From contig OY970827.1 of the NCBI GenBank assembly GCA_963853835.1, forward strand, positions 77,641,234 to 77,705,233: a stretch of DNA of 64,000 nucleotides. The letters run 5' to 3'. A model generated the notes under the pieces. That model was not told the DNA's origin. It saw nothing but the letters and a program-made list of their open reading frames with translations, and made no database searches. This document shows positions 37,985 to 49,130 of the stretch, piece by piece (the stretch's first letter is position 1; the number at the start of each line of letters is the position of its first letter). The stretch comes from Calendula officinalis. Its lineage: Eukaryota; Streptophyta; Magnoliopsida; Asterales; Asteraceae. Made by a program: the position numbers and the translations under genes.

Positions 37985-39260
37985 CTAGGGGTTATTAGTT
38001 CGATTCCAAATGTGTTCCACCAAATCAGATCTAAGATTTATATGAGTTTCTTGACTATGTATATCCCTGATAACTTGTAATACTTTTTCATGTGATCGTA
38101 CGGGGTCACCTTCACCATGTTGCTCTTTCGGATGAAAGTCGGGAGATATCTCCCTGCCTTTGTCTTTGATAATCATATTATGTAATATGATACACGTGTA
38201 CATCATATCCATTATATTCTTAATATTTGGGAACCTTGCAGGCGTTCTTATTATAGCCCATTTTTTCTTTAGAACGGCAAATGCTTGTTCTACGTCTTTC
38301 TTTGCAGCTCCGTGCGCTTTCTTGTACCTTATTCGCTTAACATCATTCGAAGTTGGGTGTGAAATAGACTTAACAAGAACACACCAATCCGGATATATCC
38401 CGTCAATAAGATAATATCCCCATTTGTATGACACCCCGTTTGCAAAAAAAGGTACCTCGGGTGCTTTCCCGTCTTTGAGATCATTGAAAATATGGGATGC
38501 TCGTATCACGTTGATATCGTTGTTCGACCCGACGACACCAAAGAATGCGTGCCAAAACCACAAGTCTTGTGAGGCAACCGCTTCTAGTAAAATAAATGGC
38601 TCGTTCCCGTGATCCCCTCTACAATATTGCCCACGATAAGCATTTGGACATTGAGCCCATGGCCAATCCGTACAATTAATGCTTCCTAGCATACCGGGAA
38701 ACCCATGTTTCTCCTCATGAAAAGCATATAGCTTCGCCACATCAGTATGAGCAGGCTTTCGCAAATACTCCCTCCCATACAAGTGCATAACCCCTTTACA
38801 GAATTCAGCGAGCTATCACGACTAGTTTTCTCACCAATTGTAAGTATTCGTCGAGAGCATCCGGTATGGTGCGGTATGCTAACTAACAAATTACAGAAGT
38901 ACACCTCATCAGCGGGGAAGTACTTGGGTTCCCAAGTACATCATAACATTCCGCAAATAATGGGACGGTATTAGTGAGATCGCGAACAATGCGTGTGAAA
39001 AGATCTCGGCTCATCCTGAAACGTTTGCGAAAATCTTTTTCGTCGTACATCGGATTTTCAGCAAAGTAAGCTGCCACGAGATGGTCATAAGCACCGCCAC
39101 GGTCCCTATTCACATATCTTCTAGGATTTCTAGGGATACTAGAAGCGAAACCTGCAAGAAACGCCGCTGCCGTTTGTAAAAAATCAAGATGTATAATCTT
39201 GTCCTCCTCCTCGTCGCCAAATATGAAATTAGCGACCCTCATGTCTTCATCCGAACTCAT
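37985..39260 (-). pseudogene. HARBI1-like nuclease (Harbinger transposase), frameshifted, first catalytic Asp lost
   Basis: The start is taken at 39260 (MSSDEDMRVANFIFGDEEED). The N-terminal helix-turn-helix region reads EKDFRKRFRMSRDLFTRIV. Between about 38930 and 38788 the frame changes more than once and part of the protein is missing. The nuclease core then runs open to 37985: YGREYLRKPAHTDVAKLYAF, GFPGMLGSINCTDWPW, GQYCRGDHG, ASQDLWFWHAFFGVVGSNND and DVEQAFAVLKKKWAIIR. Harbinger nucleases use D-D-E. The first Asp, usually GSIDC, is Asn here (GSINC, AAT codon), while the second (NND) and the Glu (DVEQAF) remain. Even without the frameshifts this copy should be inactive. Confidence 0.88.
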
Positions 39261-39365
39261 TTTTAAGATAGTGTGTGATGTGAGTAAGTATGAGGAAAAC
39301 AAATGAGAAGTGTGAAATATTTGGTAAAAGAATTGGGTATTTATAGGGTAAAAAAAGCGGTAAAA

Positions 39366-39482
39366 ATTAAGTAGCCGTTGGGGGGGGGGGGATTTTAAAA
39401 TTTTCGGACCGTTTGAGCACTCGACCTTCAAAGGTCGAGTAGTCGACCGATAAGGCATTGGGACGCGTCGGGGTCTCGGGCT
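39366..39482. other. Harbinger subterminal region with poly-G and inverted words
   Basis: It contains a G run (about 39379-39392) and an inverted repeat around CTCGACCTTCAAAGGTCGAG, between the transposase start and the right terminal repeat. Confidence 0.6.
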
Positions 39483-39562
39483 CGTAACTGGGGGGACGAG
39501 TCAGGGTGGGCTTAGGTGGCGGTCATGACCGGAAATTCGGTCGCCGGTTACGCACAGTCTAA

Positions 39563-40410
39563 TAGTTGGATTTGATCTTCATAAGTATGAAATTCTACAA
39601 TGTGATATGTTCAATCATTATATGCAACAAAAAAAGCCCCTTATGACCATGATAGTTCAGCTGTGCTGATTCGGGCTAACCGAGCGGATGCTCGGCCTAG
39701 GATAAATCGACCCGCAAAATGAATCAAAATTAATTTAATAATAATAATAATAAAAAAAAAGATCTTGCAAATTAAGATAATAATTGGGTTGGCGACTTAT
39801 GTTCTCCATCCTTCACCATGATTGTTAGCCCAATTCAATAATAATAAAAAAAGCACATGACTCTCAGACCAATTTCAACCCGTTTTCTCGTTTGCTTTTT
39901 TGGTATGTTTTGTATTTTAGCTACATAAAACATAACTTATATCAACCCATTTACATGTAAACAATTATGCACTTAGAGGGCTAAGCCAAAAGCTCACCTT
40001 AGCGCCATATCAATATTTCATATTTCACATACAAAACCCCAAATATCCTTTCTATCATCACTAAAATACCATTCACTTACAAAATACCTAAAAAAACACC
40101 TCAAATTTCCCCCCTCTCACGCCATCTCCGGCAAGGCAGTGGCGGACACCACCACTCACAACACATGTGGTGTGGTGGCGGAGGTAATTTCTCACCAAAA
40201 GAATACCACATGGGATTTGGCGGACACCCGTCATTACTACACCCCTTCCTCTTATATTTCCAATTTTACATCAACTTCCTCTTGTGTAACAAAAAAAACG
40301 CAGGACTGGCAGAGTCTCTGAAACAGATGTGAACATTCTAAGTTATTCTCAATGTAGCAAACGTGCAATGGCAGACTAAAAATTCGAGTTATTGTCGAAT
40401 GGAGCATATA
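39563..40410. other. Intergenic; partial hAT-like terminus
   Basis: AT-rich, with an (AAT)n run near 39738. At 40137 the words CAGTGGCGGACACCACC resemble the terminus of the element at 52723, but no partner end was found. The 60-codon frame there is not protein-like. Confidence 0.35.
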
Positions 40411-40718
40411 AGGTGAGCACAGTTTAGAAACCGAACCGAACCGAAACCGATAATTATGAATTTTCAAAACCGAACCGATTACATGTTTTTTATTTCGGTT
40501 CGGTTTTGGTTTGGTTCGTTTCAGTTCAGTTTTTTCAGCAAAAATGCTCACGCCTATCCGAGTACCAGACAGAAGCCGATATGACCGAAACGAAAATCAT
40601 GAATTTTCAAAACCGAAACCCGAACTGCTTACATATTTTCGGTTTCGGTTTTGGTTCGGTTCGGTTTCAGTTGGTTTTCAGTTCAGTTCAACTTTTTTGG
40701 TATAAATGGTCACCCCTA
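40411..40718. mobile_element. hAT MITE with CCGAACC-motif interior
   Basis: The right terminus GGTCACCCCTA is intact; the left is worn (AGGTGAGCAC). The flanks are GCATATAA/GCATATAG, a near-exact 8-bp duplication. The interior is CGAACCGAAACCGAT and GGTTCGGTTTTGG words in inverted order, with an internal end-like CTCACGCCTA near 40549 indicating two fused copies. Confidence 0.7.
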
Positions 40719-40777
40719 GCATATAGTGTTACCTGGGAAATTCAGTCATCCCTCCCTCGTTTTTTAATTACCTAAGT

Positions 40778-41513
40778 TGTGAGCCTTTTGATAAATATTG
40801 AAATGATAATTGAGAATTGTATCTTCATTGATTCATTAAAGAATTACAAAGTCTCATATAGTATATAGCTAGAATAACAAACCTTAATCATAACAAAATC
40901 CCGATGGATCTCGGTTCATGTACATAATTGGGTGGCTTTCTAATACCGTCATAATAAACGTTTTTATGTGAATGGGCTGATATTGCCATCTCTAGCAATG
41001 CTCTTAGTCTGTTGATGCATATGCTTGCACATCACGATTAAAGCTAAGGCATAGGCAATTTAATGTTGGTGATTTGTATCACCAATATTATTTAAGTGTA
41101 ATGGGATAAACTTGTTGACCAAATGTAATCTTAATAAATATTGAACAAGTAAGGATGGTGCGGAGTGCACGCTTGTTTGAATTTATTCTGATTAAAGTAC
41201 ACCGACTGAACGGGGGTCCGGGGGCAGCGCCCCTGGGAACGGACCCATATTTGGGCGGTTTTGGGCAGTTTCTGGATAGTTTGAAACTGCCATTGAGCAG
41301 TTCTTGGTGGTTTTCGATTATGGAGATAACTATCAATTTTGGTCATTTGAACTGATACGTTTTTCATATCAATACACATATTCTCTGTTCTTGATCACAC
41401 TATGGTTTCATCCGATTAGAGATTTCGAGAATACCCTCGAAATACTTCGATCTGATTGTGAAAACACGACTCACAGTGATCCAAGTAACTCGTAATCTGT
41501 AATTTTGCTAACA
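40778..41513 (-). mobile_element. Probable solo LTR (about 0.74 kb)
   Basis: On the minus strand it starts TGTTAGCAAAATTACAG and ends near GGCTCACA, with TG...CA polarity. It contains a GC-rich GGGGGCAGCGCCCCTGGG-type palindrome common in plant LTRs and a leader-like 3-prime part. No target duplication could be matched, so the ends are approximate. Confidence 0.4.
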
Positions 41514-41705
41514 TTTAATAGATTATTTGGTATTTTTGTGTGTATTCTATAATAGTGGGCCCAAAAAACCGAATAGAAAATGTATTGGTAGCATGAGTAT
41601 GTCAGTTTAATGTCGGTTGGAGTGTGAGCTAACGTGACGCTGATTTGGAAAAAACTGAAGTGTCAGTTTGTATCACTGTTGGGAGTGATCTTATCGCTTA
41701 GAGAA
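41514..41705. mobile_element. Harbinger MITE fragment (right half)
   Basis: TATTCTATAATAGTGGGCCC, then GGCATGAGTATGTCAGTT-like and TGACGCTGATTTGG words, match the right half of the element at 48166-48669. It ends near GTGATC/TTA. The bases 41706-42601 hold nothing recognised. Confidence 0.55.
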
Positions 41706-42603
41706 AACTGACACTTATATTTATAAGTCTATCATCAATTCTCATATTTGGCTGATGTGAGATCGTAACAAAAACCAATTGACTATACAAATTCGCCCAA
41801 GTCATTTTAAGGACCTTGTTTGGATTAAGGTAGTGATATTGAATAAGTTATGCAAGCTTCGTCTATCAAATTCATGTAATGTGGTCAATCAATTCTCAAT
41901 TTGATGTGGGCCGGGTCAGGTTGAGGTTGAGATTGATGTATCGGCCGCCAAAGTTGTATGGACGATGACCGGATCGGAGGTAAGTTTTTAATGAGGCTGG
42001 ACTTTAAAGCGAAAGTGATTGAGTTTGAATTCTAAAAGAAATGAAAGGCTGCATGCTTTCCACAAAAGTGAATGATCCAAGTTAGGGCCATGATTCAAGA
42101 ATCAAACCGAACCAAACTGAGAACTGAGAAAATAATTTTAGCTAGACGTTTGTAACGTTTGTACTTCGATTATACATATTTCGACATGTCGTTTATTTAA
42201 AAGTGACGCAATTGAAATATCATTATTAGTGTAAATAAAATGATTAGACAAAAATTTCTTATTGAGTACGTTAGTACGTATTTCCCTACTGCTATATACG
42301 TACTGTTTTAAGTCGTAATAATTGAAAAAGAAACTGGTTAACTTTGTTTTTATCTTAAAAAAATGGTAACATAATCAATCATTCACTAAACCTCGCTCTC
42401 GATTCCCGTATGGATGGATCATTCATTACAAGAATTGGATGTGACATTGATAAAAAAAAGTGAGATGTGCTTTTTGCAGTATGCATATGAATAAGATACT
42501 CAATTATTTGTTAAAGTTGTGGATATAGAGAGCCGAGTTCGTATATAACTCTACATGCATACACATAATGCATATATGATTATATAAATACATAAAGTAT
42601 ATA

Positions 42604-42890
42604 CTTCCTCTGATTCAAAATAAGTGATACACTTTCCATATTTCCATATTTAGGTGATTCAAAATAAGTGATACACTTTGAAATTTTACCTTATTTGGTA
42701 AAAAGTAGTGGGCTCCACACCCACTAACTACCTACTTTAATAAAGTAAAATGACTTCTTTACTTTATTCAAAATTTGTGTGACCCATTCTCCACTAATCA
42801 TCCAATTAATCTAATTTAACTCTCATTATAATCTTTTGCCTCAAAAACCGTGAAATCCAAAGTGTATCACTTATTTTGAATCGGAGGAAG
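42604..42890. mobile_element. Stowaway-type MITE
   Basis: Terminal repeats CTTCCTCTGATTCAAAATAA and TTATTTTGAATCGGAGGAAG flanked by TA on both sides. The left end is duplicated internally (AAAATAAGTGATACACTTT appears twice). Confidence 0.9.
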
Positions 42891-43053
42891 TACAAAAGTT
42901 TAGACAAGGTCGATTAGGATAGAATTAGGCAGATTCGGAACTTTTCTGGTAACGTTGATCATGGATGATTAATTAATAGAGATGTATTTAAGGTAGTCTT
43001 TAATTTTTATGTAATTGTAAGGGAAAAATCTCAATTATTGATTAATTATAATT

Positions 43054-43259
43054 AAGTAATGTTTGTCTAACTCATGCCTTAGGGCATGAGATAAGAAGTG
43101 TTTAATGAACTCAAAATTTCCTTATTTCATATTACTAAATTCTATTTTTTACATGTATTCAATACATTTGTAAATAAGAATGGTAAATTTGGTTCATTAA
43201 ACACTTATTATCTCATGCTCTTAGGACATGAGTTAGAAAAACCTTTATAAGTAATGTTT
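43054..43259. mobile_element. Foldback MITE between 11-bp direct repeats
   Basis: Inverted arms: GTCTAACTCATGCCTTAGGG and CTTAGGACATGAGTTAGA, with AAGTGTTTAATGAAC and GTTCATTAAACACTT further in. AAGTAATGTTT occurs at both edges, which would suit a Mutator-like duplication (9-11 bp), though the boundaries are ambiguous. Confidence 0.6.
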
Positions 43260-44530
43260 AAGATTAATCACATATTTTATACATGAAGAGGTGTTTTGGT
43301 CATTTTAACAAGGAAAAATATATTTTATTTTATTTTATTATTTATTATTATTATTTTTAAAATATTTATTTTTCGTTAATAACACATAATGTGATAATCA
43401 CATGTGATTGTATATTCTTACCCGATTTTAACGCAAACAAACAGAAAAGTGTTAAGAAACAATATGAATGAAAGTTTCAAGATTGTGGAAGATGTTGAGG
43501 ATGCCAAATATACTAATGATAAGTAGCTCAATGTCATCCTCAATTATTTTATTTCTCGGTCTGAACACATAAAGCCTAAATATTGCATTCTTTGTGCAAA
43601 ATCAGTATGTGATCAACAATTCATATTGAAGTTGCATGTTCAGCTTGTACCTAACAAACGTCACATTGAATTTCGAAGACTGAAACACCATTCCTTATGA
43701 GGATCCCTAAAGTTAAAACATTGAAGTGAAGATGATAAAAGAAGAAAACACTAAATCTTAATAGACATTCAAATATTGAAACCAATCATAAATTCAAAGA
43801 TTGGTGATCCATTTACTAGGACCACCGCATAAGCCGAGTTGAGATATTCTTTAATCTACTTCCTCTAAGTTTGTCTAAACCCCAACAAGTACCGAGTTTA
43901 AGATGTAAAGCTTTAATTTAAAATGCGGCCTCTTAAAAATATATCCGTCAATTTAAAATGCTTAATATAGCATAGTCCACCCGGCCCAATTCAGTACGAA
44001 TATTTATAATATCTCATCTAATCTAATTATAGATATATATTGTTGATAGATTATCGCAATCAGTCTATGAACTATCAATCGAATTGATGGGTGACATTCA
44101 AAATACGATGAGATAAGGGCACGGCCCAATCCATGCACCTGTCACGTGCTCCTTTTGGCTTCTTATACCTTTCTTTTTCCTAAACTTTTTGCTAATAATT
44201 TAGTAGATATTGAGTAAATCCGTAAGATTTATGTTTATTTATTAATAGCACGAAGTTGATAAACATACTTTAATCGATTATCAAAGATGATCATACCCTA
44301 TTTGGTTTTGAAAAAACATCATTTTCGGTTTCGGTTCTATCAGTTCGGTTGCAACTGGTGACACTCTTCAGTTTTTCTCCTGGGTCTGCCACCGCTGACC
44401 CCTACAGGATACTTGAACAATATCTAATGTGATATTTATTTTTTAAAAGGCAAATGTCTACGGTCTACATATCAAGTCTGTAGAGAAGATGTGACACAAA
44501 CGTTTACAGTCTGCATGAAATTTTGAGTAG
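43260..44530. other. Intergenic, nothing firm
   Basis: AT-rich. A scrap near 44320-44400 (CGGTTTCGGTTCTATCAG... GTCTGCCACCGCTGACCCCTA) is a decayed simple-motif MITE. No coding exon. Confidence 0.4.
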
Positions 44531-44539
44531 CGATGGTGA

Positions 44540-44840
44540 TAAGGGTGGTTGTGGCACTATGAGGTGCGGTGGTGGTGGCGATAAGTGTTGGTGGTGGTGA
44601 CGGGAGGTGGTGGCAGGCGGCGGTGGCGGTGGCAGTGGGTGGTGGTGTTAGGTTATGGTGGTAGGTGGTGGTGGGTGATGGCGGCTGTAAGGGGTGGTGG
44701 CGGCAGTATGGGATGGTGGTGGCGGGAAGGGGTGGCAGTCGGTGGTGGTAAGCAGTTAGTGGTGGTGGCCATAGAGAGTGGTGGTGGCTGTATGGAGTGG
44801 TGGTGGCGATAGTAGGGTGGTGGTGATGGCGATATGTGGT
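44540..44840. repeat. GGT-rich minisatellite
   Basis: Degenerate tandem GGTGGTGG, GGCGGTGG and GTGGTGATGG words on the plus strand. Apparent Trp/Val/Gly-rich and Pro/His-rich frames are artefacts. Confidence 0.85.
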
Positions 44841-45073
44841 GGACGAAACTCATTTTTATGTTTAGATAAAATGTCTTCCAAATTTAACTATGGTCCAAAT
44901 CTTCTCTAAGAAGACTTCAGAAAAGATATTTTCTCTTCTTCTAAAAAACAGACATTTATCTCTACTATATTATAAAGAGTTTAGGCCTTCCACAATTAGT
45001 AAGGCTTAAAATTCAGCCAACATACTTTCCTTTTTTATTTTTAGTTGAGATTTCAAAAATAATGAAGTTTCCA

Positions 45074-45119
45074 GGATTCGAACACGGGACGAAGAGTAAA
45101 ATGCAAAGCATGTTAACCA
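45074..45119 (-). other. tRNA-like A-box/B-box pair in the Helitron
   Basis: On the minus strand TGGTTAACATGC (A-box-like) is followed by GTTCGAATCC (B-box-like) at tRNA spacing. No acceptor-stem pairing is visible, so it is not a functional tRNA gene. The same pair, in the same orientation relative to the element, occurs in the second Helitron. Confidence 0.5.
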
Positions 45120-46936
45120 TCTGTACTATATGGCGGGACATTCATGGATTCCTAATCAATAATTATAAAGTAACAGACACCTCATCGATTCCACCTTTAA
45201 CCTACGGGATGCCTCTTCGATTATTGCGACAATAATCCAACGACTCCTCGATTCTCCCTTAGACGCCTCCTCGATTCCATCGCCTTCCTTCAATCTTAAG
45301 CATTGGTTCATTTAAAATCGCGTCTACCATACTAACTTCACCCTACAAATACGACGGACACAGATCATCGATTACACTTCCATAACCACTCCTTCAAATT
45401 CATCCTGCAGCTCCAAAACTATTTGCTCAATTTCAATGTCCAAAACCCCAACTTTTGTATCATCTTTGAAACCATTTTCTATACGCTGCTTCGATCGTCT
45501 TCACCATCATTTGAAGCAATTCAAGTCAAACAAAATCTAGAATCAGAATCAGAAGAAAGCAAACCCGAATATGACAATGTGAATTCGTTTGAGGTAACTA
45601 TTACTAAATTGTTGATTGAGTTTGATTACATAGCAAATTGGTATTATTTTGAGAATGTTTAAGTTTCCGTTAACCCCCTAATTTTGTGTTGGATTAGATT
45701 AGGGTTACGGAGGGGATTTGCAACTGTTGAAGAAGATAAAGAATCAATATGGGTATTTAATGGATTAGCAAGTCCTTACTTATATGGTGTTAAATGAGTT
45801 TGACTGTCATTTTAACTTTAATTTGATTAAATTCATATTTATCTTTTCTATATCAAAGCAATTTTAGTTAATATCGATGTTAAATTTGTAGTAACATGTG
45901 TAATAGTTTCAGAATTTTGACTTAAAAGTCAAAGCAAATCCTCTTTTAATTAACACTTTGTTTTAAAACATGTGATGTGAGTACTGATTATGCTAATAAT
46001 TTGCAGCAAAGTGGTTGCAGAACCGTAAAGGTGAACTTCCCAGAGTTTAGAAGCAATAATATAGAGTTAATTGAAAGCCCACATCTTAGTTTGATTGAGA
46101 AGGTCAAGTAGGATTTTGTTGACCATCTTGGGCAATTGGGCACACATGTTATCTGTGTGCAACATTTGTGTTGGTCTGGAGGTTTTGGAATTGTCACTTT
46201 AGCTTCCATGAGGCTGCATAATCTGCTCTTAGTGCTATGATTGGAGTGGTAAGTTTCAAACCTCAGTTACTTGAGCTTTAAAAGTATTGAGTTATAGAAT
46301 AGATTTTATCGCTAATGAGCCAAATAAAAGATGAGTGGCTACAAAAGGGAAACGATCAACTCCTTTAAAAATGTTGTGTTGATCCATTCAGTTCCGTCTA
46401 ATAAAGACTTAGGTTATAGGTGTAATTTGTAATAAGATAACTTTATAATCATATTTGAAGCATTAGTTATTTAGGATATGTAGGTGATGGAAAGAAAGTT
46501 AATTCAAATTGTTTATCTTTTGTCTTCTTAAGATCCATGATTAATGCTTTCATATGTTGCATTGTTCTTTTAAGGATAAAACCCAATATTGGTTTAATGT
46601 CTTTTGATTTTCAAAATCTGGTGTGTTTTCTAATTGTTAATATATTAATTTTATTTTTCATTATTTTTAAATATTATTTTGATTTTGGAATCATGTATTT
46701 GAGAGTTCATTCTCTTAATTTGTATGTAGATATCATTACTCTCTGTGTCAGCCTTCATTATTGCTTGCACGTATGTAAGTCAATAGCACAGCCTTGATGT
46801 AAATTTTCATTTCATATTGTAACTTTTAAATTTTGTGAATTCACATGTAAATTCATGATTATATACGTCCACTATAATGTTCATACTTCATTATAGTGTT
46901 TGTTTTACTTTTATTTATATACGTCCAATGGGCTAA

Positions 46937-47065
46937 TTGTGGTTGCCAACGCCACCACCTGGGCCAAAGCCATGGCCTGTTTTTGGAACCGTGTTTCTGC
47001 CGGACTGCGTAATGGTACCCCGTGAGTCATTTGCACAATTGGCGTACCGACCCAATGCGTGTCAA
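46937..47065 (+). pseudogene. Possible captured cytochrome P450 N-terminal fragment
   Basis: The frame reads MWLPTPPPGPKPWPVFGTVF and, a little later, VPRESFAQLAYRP. The PPGPKPWPVxG word is the proline hinge after the membrane anchor of many plant P450s, and the spacing to an ESxAQLA helix fits. No heme-binding region is present. The frame ends in noise inside the Helitron, which makes gene capture likely. A chance match cannot be excluded. Confidence 0.4.
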
Positions 47066-47166
47066 TCTCAATGTTTCCAAACCTCACAAAAACAAAAGAA
47101 GAAAAAAAGCTTACTTCAAGGGTTGTTTATACTTCAGAGGTCCGGAAATCACCCTCTACTGTTGTA

Positions 47167-47362
47167 CTCCCTCCGTCCCATTTTAAATGTTCAGTATACT
47201 ATTTTAGTTTGTCCCACAAAGAGTGTCATTTCCTAAATTTCAACCAATCAAAAAACATTTAAGTGGGAAAGAGAAATTTGATTGGTGACATTATATAATT
47301 AATGCACTTTTCTTAAACTGTGTGCTTTTTTGTAGTGGACAATTAAAGTGGGACGGAGGGAG
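47167..47362. mobile_element. Stowaway MITE nested in the Helitron
   Basis: CTCCCTCCGTCCCATTTTAA and AAAGTGGGACGGAGGGAG ends, flanked by TA on both sides. This is the textbook Stowaway terminus. Confidence 0.93.
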
Positions 47363-48165
47363 TAGCTTTTATTTGTATTAGGGATTGGTTATTTACTTAT
47401 CATTGTAAGGTTATGAATTCTTTAGTGAAAAATAGTTGAGCCTTTTTTTTTAATAATTGATATTCATACCACAAAAATCACTTACCACACCACAGTGTAC
47501 AAATTTTAAAATAGACTGTACAACTATACTAAAACACAAATGTGGTATAGGAATTAATTTGTGTGGTTGAAATATCACTCCTTTTTTTTTAATGTAGTCA
47601 ATGTAATCTGCAATCATTGCAAAAAAATTAAGGAAACTAAACATGTTTAACCGCATAAAAAGTATATTTTATTTGCTATGCTTCATTTGTTTTGACTAAA
47701 GTTGCAATTTTAAGCTTTTTCGACCCGGTTGACCCATTATTTACGTTTGACCTGTTTGGCTTATGTTGATTAGTTTTTGGTTCGTTGTGATGACGGTCTT
47801 TTATGCTTTTCTAGAAATAAAGTGCAAATGAATATTCGTTCTCTACAAAATATAGCTCCAAGATACCCGCCGCCGCATTGCGCGGGTACCTGCTAGTTTT
47901 TCTAAAATGTCTTCGCCGCAGCAGATGATATCCAGTGACGAATCTATGATCAAAATCAATCGGGGTCCACTAGGATAGATCCTCTGTTAATCAATATCGG
48001 CGATTTGATGTATAATAAAATCCATTCGTGTCTTTGATAAAGTTACGGTGTTAATCAAGAATGTTTTGTTACGATTATCTGGTTATTAGTTAAGTATTTT
48101 GAATTTTTCGAAATGCTTGTTTTTGTTGATGATAGATTGACAGGCACACAAAGTCACAACTCTTA

Positions 48166-48669
48166 GACCAGTGTTAATGACACTCTTCGATGAAGCCTTC
48201 TCCCCAACCGATAGCGTCTTCCCATTGGCACGCTTAGCTCGTTGGTGAAACTCTTCCCTTTTGGGGAAAGGTTGAAAGGCTGAAATGGTGAGCCCCTTTG
48301 TAATTTAAAATGTTATTTGACATTTTGTATATATTTTTTATAATAGTGAGACTCAAAAAACTAAAAAGAAGAGGTATTGTTGGCATGAGTATGTCACTTG
48401 AATGTCAGTTGGAGTGTTAGCTGACGTTGGTGAAACTCTTCCCTTTGAGGAAAGGTTGAAAGACTGAAATGGTGAGCCCCTTTGTAATTTAAAATGTTAT
48501 TTGACATTTTGTATATATATATTTTATAATAGTGAGACTCAAAAAACTAAAAAAGAAGAGGTATTGTTGGTATGAGTATGTCACTTGAATGTCAGTTGGA
48601 GTGTCAGCTGACGTGACGCTGATTTGACAAAAACTGACGACGTCAGTTGTGTCATTGTTGACACCGGTC
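48166..48669. mobile_element. Harbinger MITE with internal tandem duplication
   Basis: Ends GACCAGTGTTAATGACAC and GTTGACACCGGTC, flanked by TTA (48163-48165 and 48670-48672). The interior segment from GGTGAAACTCTTCCC through TTATAATAGTGAGACTC to GTCAGTTGGAGTGT occurs twice in direct orientation (about 48245-48425 and 48429-48607). Confidence 0.8.
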
Positions 48670-48672
48670 TTA

Positions 48673-49130
48673 TTAGCCACTTCACTTTTTTTCATATTAC
48701 AAAAATAAAAATAAAAATTAAAATATACACAATATAAAATAAATTACAATATTCTTCGTTAACGACGAATTTAAAAGTAACATTAAGAAATTGTGTCGAG
48801 AAGGTTAAGATAAAAACATATAAACTTCCTCATAGACTCCCGCTAACGCATCCTCGTTATGGTAACAGAAAGTCGTCGACTTTCCTTGATTCTTTTTGGT
48901 TTTTTTTTTTTATTCTGATAGAGGAAGAGTGGAGACTTTAATAGAGTATTTCGTATTTTTTTGTATATGTATGATGTATAATGTTGAAGCTCAAAAAATT
49001 GAAGAGAGTTGATTTGTTGGCATGCATATGTCAGTTGAATGCTGATTTTTGTATCAACGGACGTGACACTTATGTGGAAAAACCGACGACATCAGTTGGG
49101 TCACAGTTGACACCAGTGTAACACCTCTTC
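48673..49130. mobile_element. Related Harbinger MITE, right half
   Basis: GTTGGCATGCATATGTCAGT, GACGTGACACTTATGTGG and GGTCACAGTTGACACCAGTG match the right side of the 48166 element. The left end was not found. An open stretch before it is AT-rich. Confidence 0.5.

Larger units (their letters stand above)
37761..39559 (-). mobile_element. PIF/Harbinger element carrying only the transposase gene
   Basis: Terminal inverted repeats align (left GAATATGCATAACCCATGACC; right, reverse complement, GACTGTGCGTAACCGGCGACC), and further in TTTCAATGGTCA pairs with TTTCCGGTCATG. Both flanks are TAA (37758-37760, 39560-39562), the superfamily's 3-bp duplication. The 1.8-kb interior holds one broken transposase on the minus strand. 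The SANT-like ORF1 that normally accompanies it is absent. Confidence 0.88.
44959..47896 (+). mobile_element. Helitron, 2.94 kb, non-autonomous, with host gene fragments
   Basis: The 5-prime end TCTCTACTATATTATAAAG follows an A. The 3-prime end has a GC hairpin (CCCGCC... GCGCGGG at 47867-47887) followed by TACCTGCTAG and then T: the A/TC...CTAG/T hallmarks of Helitrons. There is no Rep-helicase frame, so it is non-autonomous. Inside are a tRNA-like word pair near the 5-prime end, a Stowaway MITE (47167-47362) and coding-like scraps (45423-45662, 46000-46230, 46937-47060) that look captured from host genes. A 345-bp relative lies at 49639-49983. Confidence 0.85.

Noticed and set aside
40137..40321. 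60-codon frame at a CAGTGGCGGAC word
   Set aside because: Thr/Ser-rich without family features; the terminus-like word has no partner end.
44585..44853. Gly/Trp/Val-rich and Pro/His-rich frames on both strands
   Set aside because: The GGT-rich minisatellite stays open by composition; no start context, introns or family.
45074..45119. tRNA gene
   Set aside because: A- and B-box words are present but no acceptor or anticodon stem forms, and it lies in a Helitron; kept only as a tRNA-like motif.
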